Source: CAZSDP01 sp964605665 (lineage in GTDB: Bacteria; Planctomycetota; UBA8108; UBA1146). Taken from it: 64,000 nucleotides of DNA. The translations under genes and the position numbers were made by a program. Shown one piece after another: positions 15,787-23,950 of the stretch. Position 1 is the stretch's first letter. Each line of letters starts with the position of its first letter. Where the stretch lies: contig CAZSDP010000001.1 of assembly GCA_964605665.1 (NCBI GenBank), positions 124,001-188,000 on the forward strand. Direction: 5' to 3'. The notes below the pieces were generated by a model that did not search any database, had not been told where the DNA came from, and saw only the letters and a list, made by a program, of their open reading frames with translations.

Positions 15787-16182
15787 TTACTTTTTCAGCT
15801 CTGCAATCAACGCCTTTATCGCAGCGATCTCTTGTTTCAGAACGAAGATCTCATAGCGCAATTGCTGAGTTTCCGTCTTCTCTTTTTTCGCGATCGCTTT
15901 GAACTGATCGTCTGAGAGGACTCCGGCAGCACTCGCGATAAAAGCTGGGACATGTGAGTCGTGAGCGGAACAACCCTTACCGTGCTGATGATCTAGAGAC
16001 TTCGCACGGTTGAATTGACTGCGGAACTTCACAATCTCTGCGAGTTGCGCTTTATTCAGCTGCTGCTTCTGCACCTTCGCGAAGACTTCGTTGAAGTAGT
16101 CGCTATGACAGGCAAACACTGAACTCGAAGTTGCAATGACAAAAACCGCTACGAGGCTAAGAAACTTCATCGACCTCTGCAT
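15787..16182 (-). CDS. small secreted protein with His/Cys-rich middle
   Basis: About 131 residues, starting at the Met at 16182 with GGAAAGGGA upstream; the frame runs further up but without coding character. A signal peptide (FLSLVAVFVIATSSSVFA) is followed by a helical protein. The middle has a cluster HQHGKGCSAHDSH that could bind metal, and the C-terminus is a leucine-zipper-like helix (YEIFVLKQEIAAIKALIAELKK without further domain). Overall layout recalls small periplasmic helical proteins. Function unknown. It has its own terminator, so it is probably monocistronic. Confidence 0.75.
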   Translation of the reverse strand: MQRSMKFLSLVAVFVIATSSSVFACHSDYFNEVFAKVQKQQLNKAQLAEIVKFRSQFNRAKSLDHQHGKGCSAHDSHVPAFIASAAGVLSDDQFKAIAKKEKTETQQLRYEIFVLKQEIAAIKALIAELKK

Positions 16183-16352
16183 GTACTGTCCCTTTCCGAT
16201 GCTCCGGGTCCTTCGCCAGTGCAGTAACGGCACCGACAGGCTAGGCGCATGAACATGATATATGAAAATACACTTCCCTCCCAGAACAGTCTCATTCCTC
16301 ATTTCCGAAGCTCTTGAGGCTATCCTGTGACGAATCACCACCAAGATGCTGG

Positions 16353-16943
16353 CTAATGGTCAATTCCCGCACAATTGAGAGCATCTGGCGAACTGATACA
16401 GCGGCGACGATCAGCATCGATTTCTACCAGCTTCCTTCCTCGGTAGATTGCTGATCCGTTGAAACGGCATCTCTGACAGCGATCTCTCGACAGATGCTCT
16501 TGGAGCTTTTCGATCCGTTCTGGGCACTTCGTCAATTGCCGCGGGTCTTGAATAGAAACGACTTTGAGATGCTGACTGACTTTTTCGATGCGATCTGCAG
16601 TTGAAATCGGTTTGAGATGGTGCCGGCAGTAGAGTCGACGCGCGTCTTCAGAGATCCATGCCCGACTTAGAGGAGTCGCCTCCCGACAGATGGGGCAGTG
16701 ATACGTTGACTCCTCTCCCTCTCTTAAGGCTTTCCAGAGGTCGGGGTGAAGTGGGAGAGGGTCCCGACACCCATGCTCGACACACGATCTGCACTCCCAT
16801 CGTCCGGTGATTCCGATGGCAATTCGTGATCGCCTCCGACAGCTCTGACATATTCTCAAATCAAATTCAGCACAGAAATGGACCCAGTCTCGCGACGACT
16901 TAAAGCTCTCGCGTCGAAACTCTCGGCGTTGTTGGTGACCCAT
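16353..16943 (-). CDS. Cys-rich zinc-ribbon-like protein, unknown
   Basis: 196 residues when started at the Met at 16943, which has GAGAGGGG upstream; an alternative start lies 23 codons earlier. Paired cysteines appear at C32/C35, C51/C54 (plus C59), C83/C86 and C156/C159, and a Cys-His cluster at C106/H108/H109, suggesting two or three zinc ribbons. The protein is strongly basic (many Arg), so nucleic-acid binding is possible. No family recognised. The regular CxxC spacing argues that the frame is real. Confidence 0.6.
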   Translation of the reverse strand: MGHQQRREFRRESFKSSRDWVHFCAEFDLRICQSCRRRSRIAIGITGRWECRSCVEHGCRDPLPLHPDLWKALREGEESTYHCPICREATPLSRAWISEDARRLYCRHHLKPISTADRIEKVSQHLKVVSIQDPRQLTKCPERIEKLQEHLSRDRCQRCRFNGSAIYRGRKLVEIDADRRRCISSPDALNCAGIDH

Positions 16944-17319
16944 ATGAAAACCCCTCTCAAGATTCGCCTCGGCAGGGGGAGTCGTCCAATCTCTCACCTC
17001 TGCCCTTTTCACTCAGGACACTTGAGAAGCAAGAGGTGCACCAATTCGCCGAAGCGCTCAAATTGGGCTGCGCATAGGCTTCTGGGGGTACCGTAGATCA
17101 GAGAAGCTCGGTGTGGGTGGGGCTGGTGCGTCAATATGGTGCAAATGAACCCCTTGGATTCGACTTATCCACACGTTGGCCAGCAATTGACGTCTATGAA
17201 TTGTTCACTAGGGTGCTGACCACTGAGTATCGTGGTGAAGGGAGAAATATTCGCGGCGGTATTGAAGCACTGAGATAGAAATTTCCACACGCAGAACTCA
17301 CCTGAATAGCTCCCCGCTT
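16944..17319. other. 376-base spacer upstream of the Cys-rich gene
   Basis: No coding frame or RNA structure was recognised. A single sequence identical to the DnaA-box consensus, TTATCCACA, is at 17165-17173; alone it is not evidence for an origin. The promoter of the minus-strand Cys-rich gene should be here. Confidence 0.4.
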
Positions 17320-18357
17320 TCAGCGTAAGTCAATCTCGAGCTTCTGTATCAGATATCGGAGTTGATGGTCTTCGAGACCAAGCCTTTTGGCCAATCGACT
17401 TCGATCACGACCGCACTCTCTCCAAACCCGCTGAATCAAAATTCGCTGAAAAAACGCAACTTGATCCGAGAATTCCAATTGAGCTGGGATCGAAAAGGTA
17501 CGAGTCCCGGTCGGGACTTGCCCTCGATCTTCCAGTCGCGCCAGTAGGGATGGCGGAATCTGGTGGGGGGTAAGTAAGTCCCCATCCGATTGAAGGACGG
17601 TTGATTCGATTGCGGCCTCGAGCTCCGGGAGATTCCCTGGCCAGGGGTCCGATTGAAAGATGCTTCGTAAATCATCACGAACTCTCGGAATCGATTTCCG
17701 ATGCCGTCTCGCGTGCTTTCGTAGAAGCCACTCGATGTAGAAAGCGACGTCATCGGGTCGTTCTCGCAGCGGTGGGAGTTCTACTTTGAGCCCATTCAAG
17801 CGGTAGTAGAGGTCGAGTCGAAATGATCCGTCCTTCACTTGGCGAGAAAGAGGTCGGTCAGAACTCTCGATAAATCTCAGGTCGACTCGAGTTGAATCGC
17901 ATTCTCCAAGAGGGGTGAATTCTCCAAACTGAATGACCCGCAAAATGGCGCATTGCCCGCTGGGGGGAAGGTGATCGATCGCGTGAAGATAAAAGCTTCC
18001 ACCACTCGCCGCCCTCAATCGACCGGGATCAGCGGTATCGGCCCCAGTAAAGGCGCCTCTGCTGTGTCCGAAGAGCTCTCGTGCGAGTAACCCCTCCGGA
18101 ACGGCGCTGCAGTCAAAGGCCTGAAAAGGGGCATGGGAACGCTGAGAGAGGTGATGGAGCTGGCGGGCGACGAATTGGCGGCCGGTTCCACTCTCACCCT
18201 CGATGAACACGGGAAGGCGTTTTGTGGCGATCTTGGAAACGCGGTCACGGACCTCTCGGATAACCCGAGAAGGACCGAGGAGTGGGTCCGTTTCTTGTCC
18301 CGAGGAAGGCATAGACGAAGAAGCGGAACAGAGCTTCCGTCGATCTTGATTCCCCAC
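17320..18357 (-). CDS. sigma-54 activator-like protein with degenerate ATPase
   Basis: 345 residues with the layout of a bacterial enhancer-binding protein without a sensor domain: AAA+ core (about 25-265) and a Fis-type helix-turn-helix at the C-terminus (about 300-343). The sigma-54-contacting loop GAFTGA (101-106) and FRLDLYYRL with the arginine-finger region (180-187) are intact. However, Walker A is GESGTGR (Lys to Arg60), Walker B DE is HA (125-126, LHAIDHLP) and the sensor II Arg in WPGNVREL is Pro244. ATP hydrolysis is therefore doubtful. Might be a regulator that works without ATP turnover or a competitor of true activators; this is inference. Confidence 0.82.
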   Translation of the reverse strand: MGNQDRRKLCSASSSMPSSGQETDPLLGPSRVIREVRDRVSKIATKRLPVFIEGESGTGRQFVARQLHHLSQRSHAPFQAFDCSAVPEGLLARELFGHSRGAFTGADTADPGRLRAASGGSFYLHAIDHLPPSGQCAILRVIQFGEFTPLGECDSTRVDLRFIESSDRPLSRQVKDGSFRLDLYYRLNGLKVELPPLRERPDDVAFYIEWLLRKHARRHRKSIPRVRDDLRSIFQSDPWPGNLPELEAAIESTVLQSDGDLLTPHQIPPSLLARLEDRGQVPTGTRTFSIPAQLEFSDQVAFFQRILIQRVWRECGRDRSRLAKRLGLEDHQLRYLIQKLEIDLR

Positions 18358-18380
18358 CGTTACTCTCCTGAACTGCCGGG

Positions 18381-19586
18381 TTGCGACGTATCGGCAGACC
18401 AGAAACGGTAGCGCTCTCTGTATCCCTGAGCAAGCCCCCCTTTACCTGTAGCAGTTTCGGTTCAGCCGGTCCTTCCCAAATTTCGACTGGGAGGTTTCCG
18501 ACTCAGCGCAGAGGAGAGTCACCTATACAACGAGGTTTGAGCGATTCTCTGTCACTTGAAACGAGCTCGATGACCTCGAAAAACCAACCAGGCTGTCCAT
18601 ATCGTGGCCACTATCTTTCTGTGGAGTGTGCAAAGAGGACAGTTTGTCATTCTTCCCATCTCCTCCTCTATTCCTCGGAATTTTCTGACCATTGGAATGA
18701 CGCCGGTCGCGACGACTCCCCACGAGATCACGCCCTGGTTCGACTCAATCCCGGCGATCAACAGTTCCCACAAGAGTGGAATCTTCTTACTCCGACGGTT
18801 CGTTTTGTGGATAGCTGGGGGACACCGTCACTTTCGAGCAGAAGAGTGGCCATCGTGGGGAGTCGCCGCTCGACCACAGTGGGGGAAAGGATCGCCCACA
18901 AAATGGGACGAGAGTTGACGGCCAAAGGCTGGACAGTGGTGAGTGGATTAGCGAGAGGGATCGATGGGGCGGCGTTAGAAGGTGCTCTGAGAGCAGCTCT
19001 TGAGGACCCAAACGCCCCTCCTCCCGTCGCCATACTCGGTAACGGACTCCCAGATATTTATCCTCCTGAGCACGAGGATCTGGCGTCGAGAATCGTCCAG
19101 TCCGGAGGAGTGCTCTATTCCGAGTTTGATCGGAAGGCCCCGCCGCGACGGTCTCATTTCCCCAAGAGAAACCGTCTGATCAGCGCGCTCTCTCGCGGTG
19201 TGGTGGTGGTTGAAGCGACTCTGAGATCGGGGTCCCTGATCACTGCAAACTGGGCTCTGGAGCAAGGACGGGAAGTGTTTGCAGTCCCTGGGTCTCCAGA
19301 AGGCCCAGGATCAGCCGGATGCCACCAATTGATTCGTGAAGGCGCGCTATTGGTCACCAGTGCGGAGGAAGTCCTCGGGGGCCTCTTCGAAGAGACCGTT
19401 TGTTCGTCAAAAGTACCTGAACGCCTTAGAGCAGCGTTTTTGGCCGGAGAACGTGACCTCAGCAGGCTGTTCGAAATGACTCAAATTCCTCCTGCCCGGC
19501 TTCTGCAATACTGGGAGACCCTTCTCTCTGATTCCCAGGAGTCTGATATCCGCCCCGAGTCCGACGAAAACCGGTCTGTGTCGTAG
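18381..19586 (+). CDS. dprA: DNA-processing protein DprA
   Basis: Up to 401 residues. DprA binds incoming single-stranded DNA during natural transformation and loads RecA. The Rossmann-like core (about 140-345) has VAIVGSR, SGLARGIDGAA, GNGLPDIYPPEH, FPKRNRLISALS and the SGSLITANWALEQGREVFAVPG block. A C-terminal winged-helix-like segment follows (about 355-390). The first 60 codons look non-coding, so the start may be TTG 18537 or ATG 18570; from 18381 only 23 bases would separate it from the divergent sigma-54-like gene. The usual His in GIDGAAH is Leu here. Confidence 0.9.
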   Translation: MRRIGRPETVALSVSLSKPPFTCSSFGSAGPSQISTGRFPTQRRGESPIQRGLSDSLSLETSSMTSKNQPGCPYRGHYLSVECAKRTVCHSSHLLLYSSEFSDHWNDAGRDDSPRDHALVRLNPGDQQFPQEWNLLTPTVRFVDSWGTPSLSSRRVAIVGSRRSTTVGERIAHKMGRELTAKGWTVVSGLARGIDGAALEGALRAALEDPNAPPPVAILGNGLPDIYPPEHEDLASRIVQSGGVLYSEFDRKAPPRRSHFPKRNRLISALSRGVVVVEATLRSGSLITANWALEQGREVFAVPGSPEGPGSAGCHQLIREGALLVTSAEEVLGGLFEETVCSSKVPERLRAAFLAGERDLSRLFEMTQIPPARLLQYWETLLSDSQESDIRPESDENRSVS

Positions 19587-19629
19587 AATTTGATAGAGGG
19601 GTCAAATCCACACCGGGGAACTCTAAAGC

Positions 19630-22600
19630 GTGATGCCGTCATCTGATCGACAGAAGATTCGGACCGACCAAGAGACTTCGAGGCCCCTCGAAGCTCTACC
19701 CCGCCTCATCCAGGGGCGCTACCTCTACGATCGTGAAATCGGTCGGGGGGGAATGGGCCGTGTTCTCCTCGTGACCGATCTGAAAAATGGAGTCAAACGC
19801 GCCCTGAAGTGGGTCGACGATGTCTCTGACAATTGTCCCGCTGAGGCAATTCGACATCTCCGCGAATTTCATATTCTCTCGCGATTTAGGCATCCAAACC
19901 TTCTTCAAGTCTTCGATTACGGCAGGGATTTACTGACGGGCGGGTACTTCTTCACCAGTGAACTCCTCACAGGTCCTTCCGTGAGAAGTCTCGTACTGAA
20001 TTCCGATCTCACGATTCGTCGTGGTGTCCTTATCGAGCTTTTCAGAGCACTGAGTTTTCTCCATCGTCAGGGTTGGGTACATGGCGATGTCAAACCAGAC
20101 AACTTGCGTCTACGCAGTTCCTTGGAGAATCAGACGCCCGCTCTATGCCTTTTGGACTTCGGGTTATCCCATCCCGAAGGTCGCCCACCTGAAGAAAAGA
20201 TTTTAGGGACGGTTCATTACATGCCCCCAGAGAGGCTTGTGGGGGGAAGAATTGACCGAAGAGGGGACTTGTATTCCGCTGGAGTGCTCGCCTTCCAGTT
20301 AATCACTGGGAGGTTACCTTTCGAAGAAGATCGCAAGACTAAGGTCTTCGATGGGCAACTTCATCATTGCGCTCCCCAGGTCAGAGACTTGGTACCAGAC
20401 ATTACTGGAAACATATCTGACCTTATCGCTGCTCTGTTAGAGAGAAGATCTGAAGATCGACCAGCAGATGCAGACGAGGCGCTACGAATTCTGATGCAAG
20501 AGTGGCCTGAATCAGTACGAACTGAACGCGGTCCCGAGAACACCAAAACGACTCTGGCCCATGTCCGTGTCCGCGATACTTCCCTTTGGGATGGACCCAT
20601 CGCACAAGTCGAACGGAGAGTCAGGGAACGGTGTGGCGAAGGGGGACCCGTTTATCGAGGTTGGCTGAAGACGGCAGCGTCAGAATCGACCTCTGCTCGC
20701 CCGATGAGCGCGGCTTCGATCACTCCGAGCGCAGGGGCCCAAGGGATGGTTGTGGTTCGTGGTCAAAATCGGGGTGACCTCAGGCTCTTTCGTACAGAGG
20801 TGCTCAGGCGCCTACAAGTCCATGGGCATCTTGTCCTGACCTGGAATGCTGGTCATGAAAACGCCGCCGTAGCTCTCCATCGAGAGATTCTCTCTCATCT
20901 CCCTGGCGCGAGCGAACAGACCACATTTCCGAAAACAGAGTCGATCGAGCATGAAAACCCGAATCAGCCTCCAGATGGAGGTCACCGTGTTTTGCTGGAA
21001 GAAACCCTTCGGAATCTGGCGTTCCTCGGAAGAAACTGCCCGGTGATTATCCTCGTCGATGGCATTCACGCTGCAACTCCCCAGACCTTCGAGCTATTGA
21101 GCGAAGTCGTTTCAAACGAACGCCGGTTAGCTGGCCTGGACCACGTCGTGTGGATCACACTTGTCGATCGTTACCCTGGAGCCTGGTTTTCAACTTGGTC
21201 AGCGCGTGAAGAGGTTCGAAGATGGGCTCGGGCGATACAACTTCCCCTCTTTTGCGCAGAAGGAATCGAGAACTACCTCCGAACCCGATTCCCCAGTTGG
21301 AATCCAGCAAACAACTTTGTGTTTAGACTGCTTGAATCTTCGGGTGGAGGTTTGTGTCGAATCGAGAATCAACTTTGCGACCATGTGGAGAACTCTCGCC
21401 TTGCTCGAACGTGGGGAGGCTGGATAGTTGCAGAGTTACCTCCGTATGCCGAGTCTCCCATCGTCAGGCGTGCTCAACGTGCTTTTGAGAAGTTGGTCGC
21501 TGAAGAGCAACGTGTCTTGACGGTCTTGGGAGTACTCGATGGCCCAGCGGACCCGATCTCTATTCAAAAGCTCGCGGCCTGCGCTGCAGGGAAAACTCCA
21601 GAGGTTTTGGTCAACCTAACCGACAACGGTTGGATCATAAGAGACTCTCAGAGTGGCTCATATCAATTCAGGCGTCGGTTCCAGTCTGTCGCCGTCATGG
21701 GGTTGCTGGACTCCAGCGACCGACGCACTCTCCACAGAGAAGCAGGTGACCTGCTTGAAGAATCACCAGGAGCTCCGGGAATTCCACGCAGGTGGCATCG
21801 TCTGGCCAGACATCGAGTCGAGTCAGGAGAGCTGACGAGGGCCTACACCCCCATCGTTCAGATGCTCGAATCGGCCATTGAGGATGGGTACACGGTCGAA
21901 GCTCTGAGCCGAGCTGAGGACTACTTACAGAGAGCGGAACAATCTCCTCAGGACATTTTGGACGATGAGCAGCGAGGGACAATTCACAACGGCTTAGGAT
22001 TGCTGAGATTAAGACAAGGAGATCCGCGAGGTGCGGAAATCGCATGGAGAACGACTGAACCACTCTTCAGTGCGGCAAAGGTGGATCCGCTTAGACGCTC
22101 CAGGCTCCACTGTCGGCTCGGTGGTCTCATCATGCGTCTAGGGAAAGTTGATGAGGCCTTGCCTCGCTTACGAGACTCACTCGCGACCTTGAATGTCCAC
22201 GATGACGACTTGATTCGTCGACACTTGCTTCTCATCGCAGAGGCGCAACTTTCAACTGGCAATCCTCAGGGAAGTCGTGATCTCTGGCAGATCCTTGACA
22301 CCATGAAAAATTCGAACGACCAGCCTTTATCCGCCCAAGAATGTTTGCTTCGAGCAGATCATGCGCTGGCACTTGGGCAGAGCCTGGCTGCGAGGGAGCT
22401 GCTGCGAAATGGAATCCGTGAAATTGAATCTGGCGGAGCGCCTGTTTCTGGCTGGATCGCATGGTTGCTAGGCCGGCTTTACGAGATTCAGGGAGCAACC
22501 GCTTCTGCCCGACACCAGTACCGGATTTCCGCTGGACTCTTCGAGAGGCAACTCCAACCCCTCTGGGAAGGTCGCGTCCTCATCGATTTTTCCAGTTGCT

Positions 22601-23625
22601 TGCATGGCGAAGGAAGAAACGAAGAAGCTGAGCACGCCCTGCTGAGGGCAGAACGGCAGCTCCGGCGCTCTGGTTGTGAAATAGACCGACCAAGACTGCT
22701 TCTACTCAGGGCGACTCTGCTTACCGAGGAAGGCTGGGTTAAAGAGTCGAGAGAAACGCTTCGGCAATTGGAGAAGTGGGGTCAGAGGATCCCAAAAGCA
22801 CCTTGGAGGTGGGAGGGTGGCCTTGTCGAGGCACGCCTCGCGTTGAGATTGGGACATCTCACTGCCGCCGCGCAACTCTTACACGGAGCTGCGCATCCCC
22901 TCGCCGCGCCCCATCAACACCAAGGGGAAATATGGTGTCGCTGGGCAGTTCTTGCGATGCGCTGCGCTCATCGTCAGGGCCTTCCAGATAAGGCGCTCAA
23001 GATCGGCGAAGAATCAATTGCTGAGGCCCTGGATTCCTGTGACGCGAAGGCTCTCCACCCTGTGTGGCGTCAGCGACTCTCCATTCTCGAGGACTTGGGC
23101 TGCGTAGAGGAGGCCCGAAAACTCGCAACTCAGCTCAATGAGATTGAGGGAGAGTTCGTGTCGGCTCAAGGAGGAGAGACGCAGGCTGATCTTCTTGCTC
23201 TCTCAGCGAAAGAGGCTGAAACGGCTGGAAACTTAGCTCGTGCCTGCTCTCAGTATGAGGAAGCGCAATTCCATGCTCTGCGTGTTCGATCGGTCCCACT
23301 TTGCCTCATTTTGCCACTGAGGCTCGCACTGTTGAGGGAACGCTCTGATCGGTCTACGGAACTCTTAGCGCGACGATCATGGCTTCACCTCAAACGCAGT
23401 GGCATCAAGCTTGGGAGAGTTGAGATATTGTGCCTCTGGGCTCGTGCCCGTGAGAGAGCGGAGGACTCCCAGGCCGCTGCGAAATTGCGTCGAGCTGCGA
23501 TCCGAGAAATCATTCGGTGGTCGAAGGAGATCCCCTTGAACCACAGTGTGATCAATTTGGGCCGGGGATTGGAAGCTGACCAAAGCGTCCTTCTCGCTCT
23601 TTCTCGAGAGTTTGAGTCGATCTAG
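19630..23625 (+). CDS. Hanks-type Ser/Thr kinase with ATPase-like and TPR regions
   Basis: 1331 residues. The kinase domain (about 30-300) is complete: glycine loop IGRGGMG, Lys60 in KRALKW, catalytic loop HGDVKPDN (Asp153; HRD is HGD), DFG (176-178), PPE for APE. Residues about 370-640 look like the AAA/STAND-type ATPase found in PknK-like proteins, but the P-loop position reads VVVRGQNRGDLR (no GKT/S) and the Walker B region is IILVDGIHAAT. Residues about 640-1300 are TPR-like helices. Probably cytoplasmic, as no membrane helix follows the kinase domain. It likely relays signals through protein partners; target unknown. 43 bases after dprA. Confidence 0.85.
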   Translation: MMPSSDRQKIRTDQETSRPLEALPRLIQGRYLYDREIGRGGMGRVLLVTDLKNGVKRALKWVDDVSDNCPAEAIRHLREFHILSRFRHPNLLQVFDYGRDLLTGGYFFTSELLTGPSVRSLVLNSDLTIRRGVLIELFRALSFLHRQGWVHGDVKPDNLRLRSSLENQTPALCLLDFGLSHPEGRPPEEKILGTVHYMPPERLVGGRIDRRGDLYSAGVLAFQLITGRLPFEEDRKTKVFDGQLHHCAPQVRDLVPDITGNISDLIAALLERRSEDRPADADEALRILMQEWPESVRTERGPENTKTTLAHVRVRDTSLWDGPIAQVERRVRERCGEGGPVYRGWLKTAASESTSARPMSAASITPSAGAQGMVVVRGQNRGDLRLFRTEVLRRLQVHGHLVLTWNAGHENAAVALHREILSHLPGASEQTTFPKTESIEHENPNQPPDGGHRVLLEETLRNLAFLGRNCPVIILVDGIHAATPQTFELLSEVVSNERRLAGLDHVVWITLVDRYPGAWFSTWSAREEVRRWARAIQLPLFCAEGIENYLRTRFPSWNPANNFVFRLLESSGGGLCRIENQLCDHVENSRLARTWGGWIVAELPPYAESPIVRRAQRAFEKLVAEEQRVLTVLGVLDGPADPISIQKLAACAAGKTPEVLVNLTDNGWIIRDSQSGSYQFRRRFQSVAVMGLLDSSDRRTLHREAGDLLEESPGAPGIPRRWHRLARHRVESGELTRAYTPIVQMLESAIEDGYTVEALSRAEDYLQRAEQSPQDILDDEQRGTIHNGLGLLRLRQGDPRGAEIAWRTTEPLFSAAKVDPLRRSRLHCRLGGLIMRLGKVDEALPRLRDSLATLNVHDDDLIRRHLLLIAEAQLSTGNPQGSRDLWQILDTMKNSNDQPLSAQECLLRADHALALGQSLAARELLRNGIREIESGGAPVSGWIAWLLGRLYEIQGATASARHQYRISAGLFERQLQPLWEGRVLIDFSSCLHGEGRNEEAEHALLRAERQLRRSGCEIDRPRLLLLRATLLTEEGWVKESRETLRQLEKWGQRIPKAPWRWEGGLVEARLALRLGHLTAAAQLLHGAAHPLAAPHQHQGEIWCRWAVLAMRCAHRQGLPDKALKIGEESIAEALDSCDAKALHPVWRQRLSILEDLGCVEEARKLATQLNEIEGEFVSAQGGETQADLLALSAKEAETAGNLARACSQYEEAQFHALRVRSVPLCLILPLRLALLRERSDRSTELLARRSWLHLKRSGIKLGRVEILCLWARARERAEDSQAAAKLRRAAIREIIRWSKEIPLNHSVINLGRGLEADQSVLLALSREFESI

Positions 23626-23950
23626 GATAAATTTTGTCTGTGCACCCTCTTGTGCTGCTTTCTCGAGCTTCGGTGAGCCAATCTCCCCGAAGTTCAGCTG
23701 CTGAAAGGCCGAGGATGGGGGGGAGAAGCCCTAAATTGATCTCGAATTCTCGAGAAAGGGTGCAGGGCTGATCGATTTCCTTTCTCATGTTGTGAAGTGG
23801 ATGGAGCCATGGAGCTCTTCGATTGAGCTCAGTGATATTGAGCTCAGTGATCATTTGAGCTCAGTGATCATCGATGATTTTCGTGATCAGCGACGAGGGG
23901 CTCGAGCTTCGACAGTAGTGTCAAACACACGGTGAAAGAAGTGTACGGGA
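23626..23950. other. spacer upstream of aspS
   Basis: 325 bases without a credible coding frame. It carries the 15-bp tandem repeat at 23822-23868 and an inverted TCTCGA/TCGAGA pair near 23740. No T-box elements (no specifier stem or AGGGTGG) were found upstream of aspS. Confidence 0.4.
23822..23868. repeat. 15-bp tandem repeat upstream of aspS
   Basis: ATTGAGCTCAGTGAT occurs twice head to tail (23822-23836 and 23837-23851) and a third time, with one base changed, at 23854-23868. Each unit contains the palindrome GAGCTC. It ends about 80 bases before the aspS start. Confidence 0.85.

Noticed and set aside
17165..17173. TTATCCACA, identical to the DnaA-box consensus
   Set aside because: A single box with no cluster, no AT-rich unwinding region and no dnaA or dnaN nearby does not support an origin.
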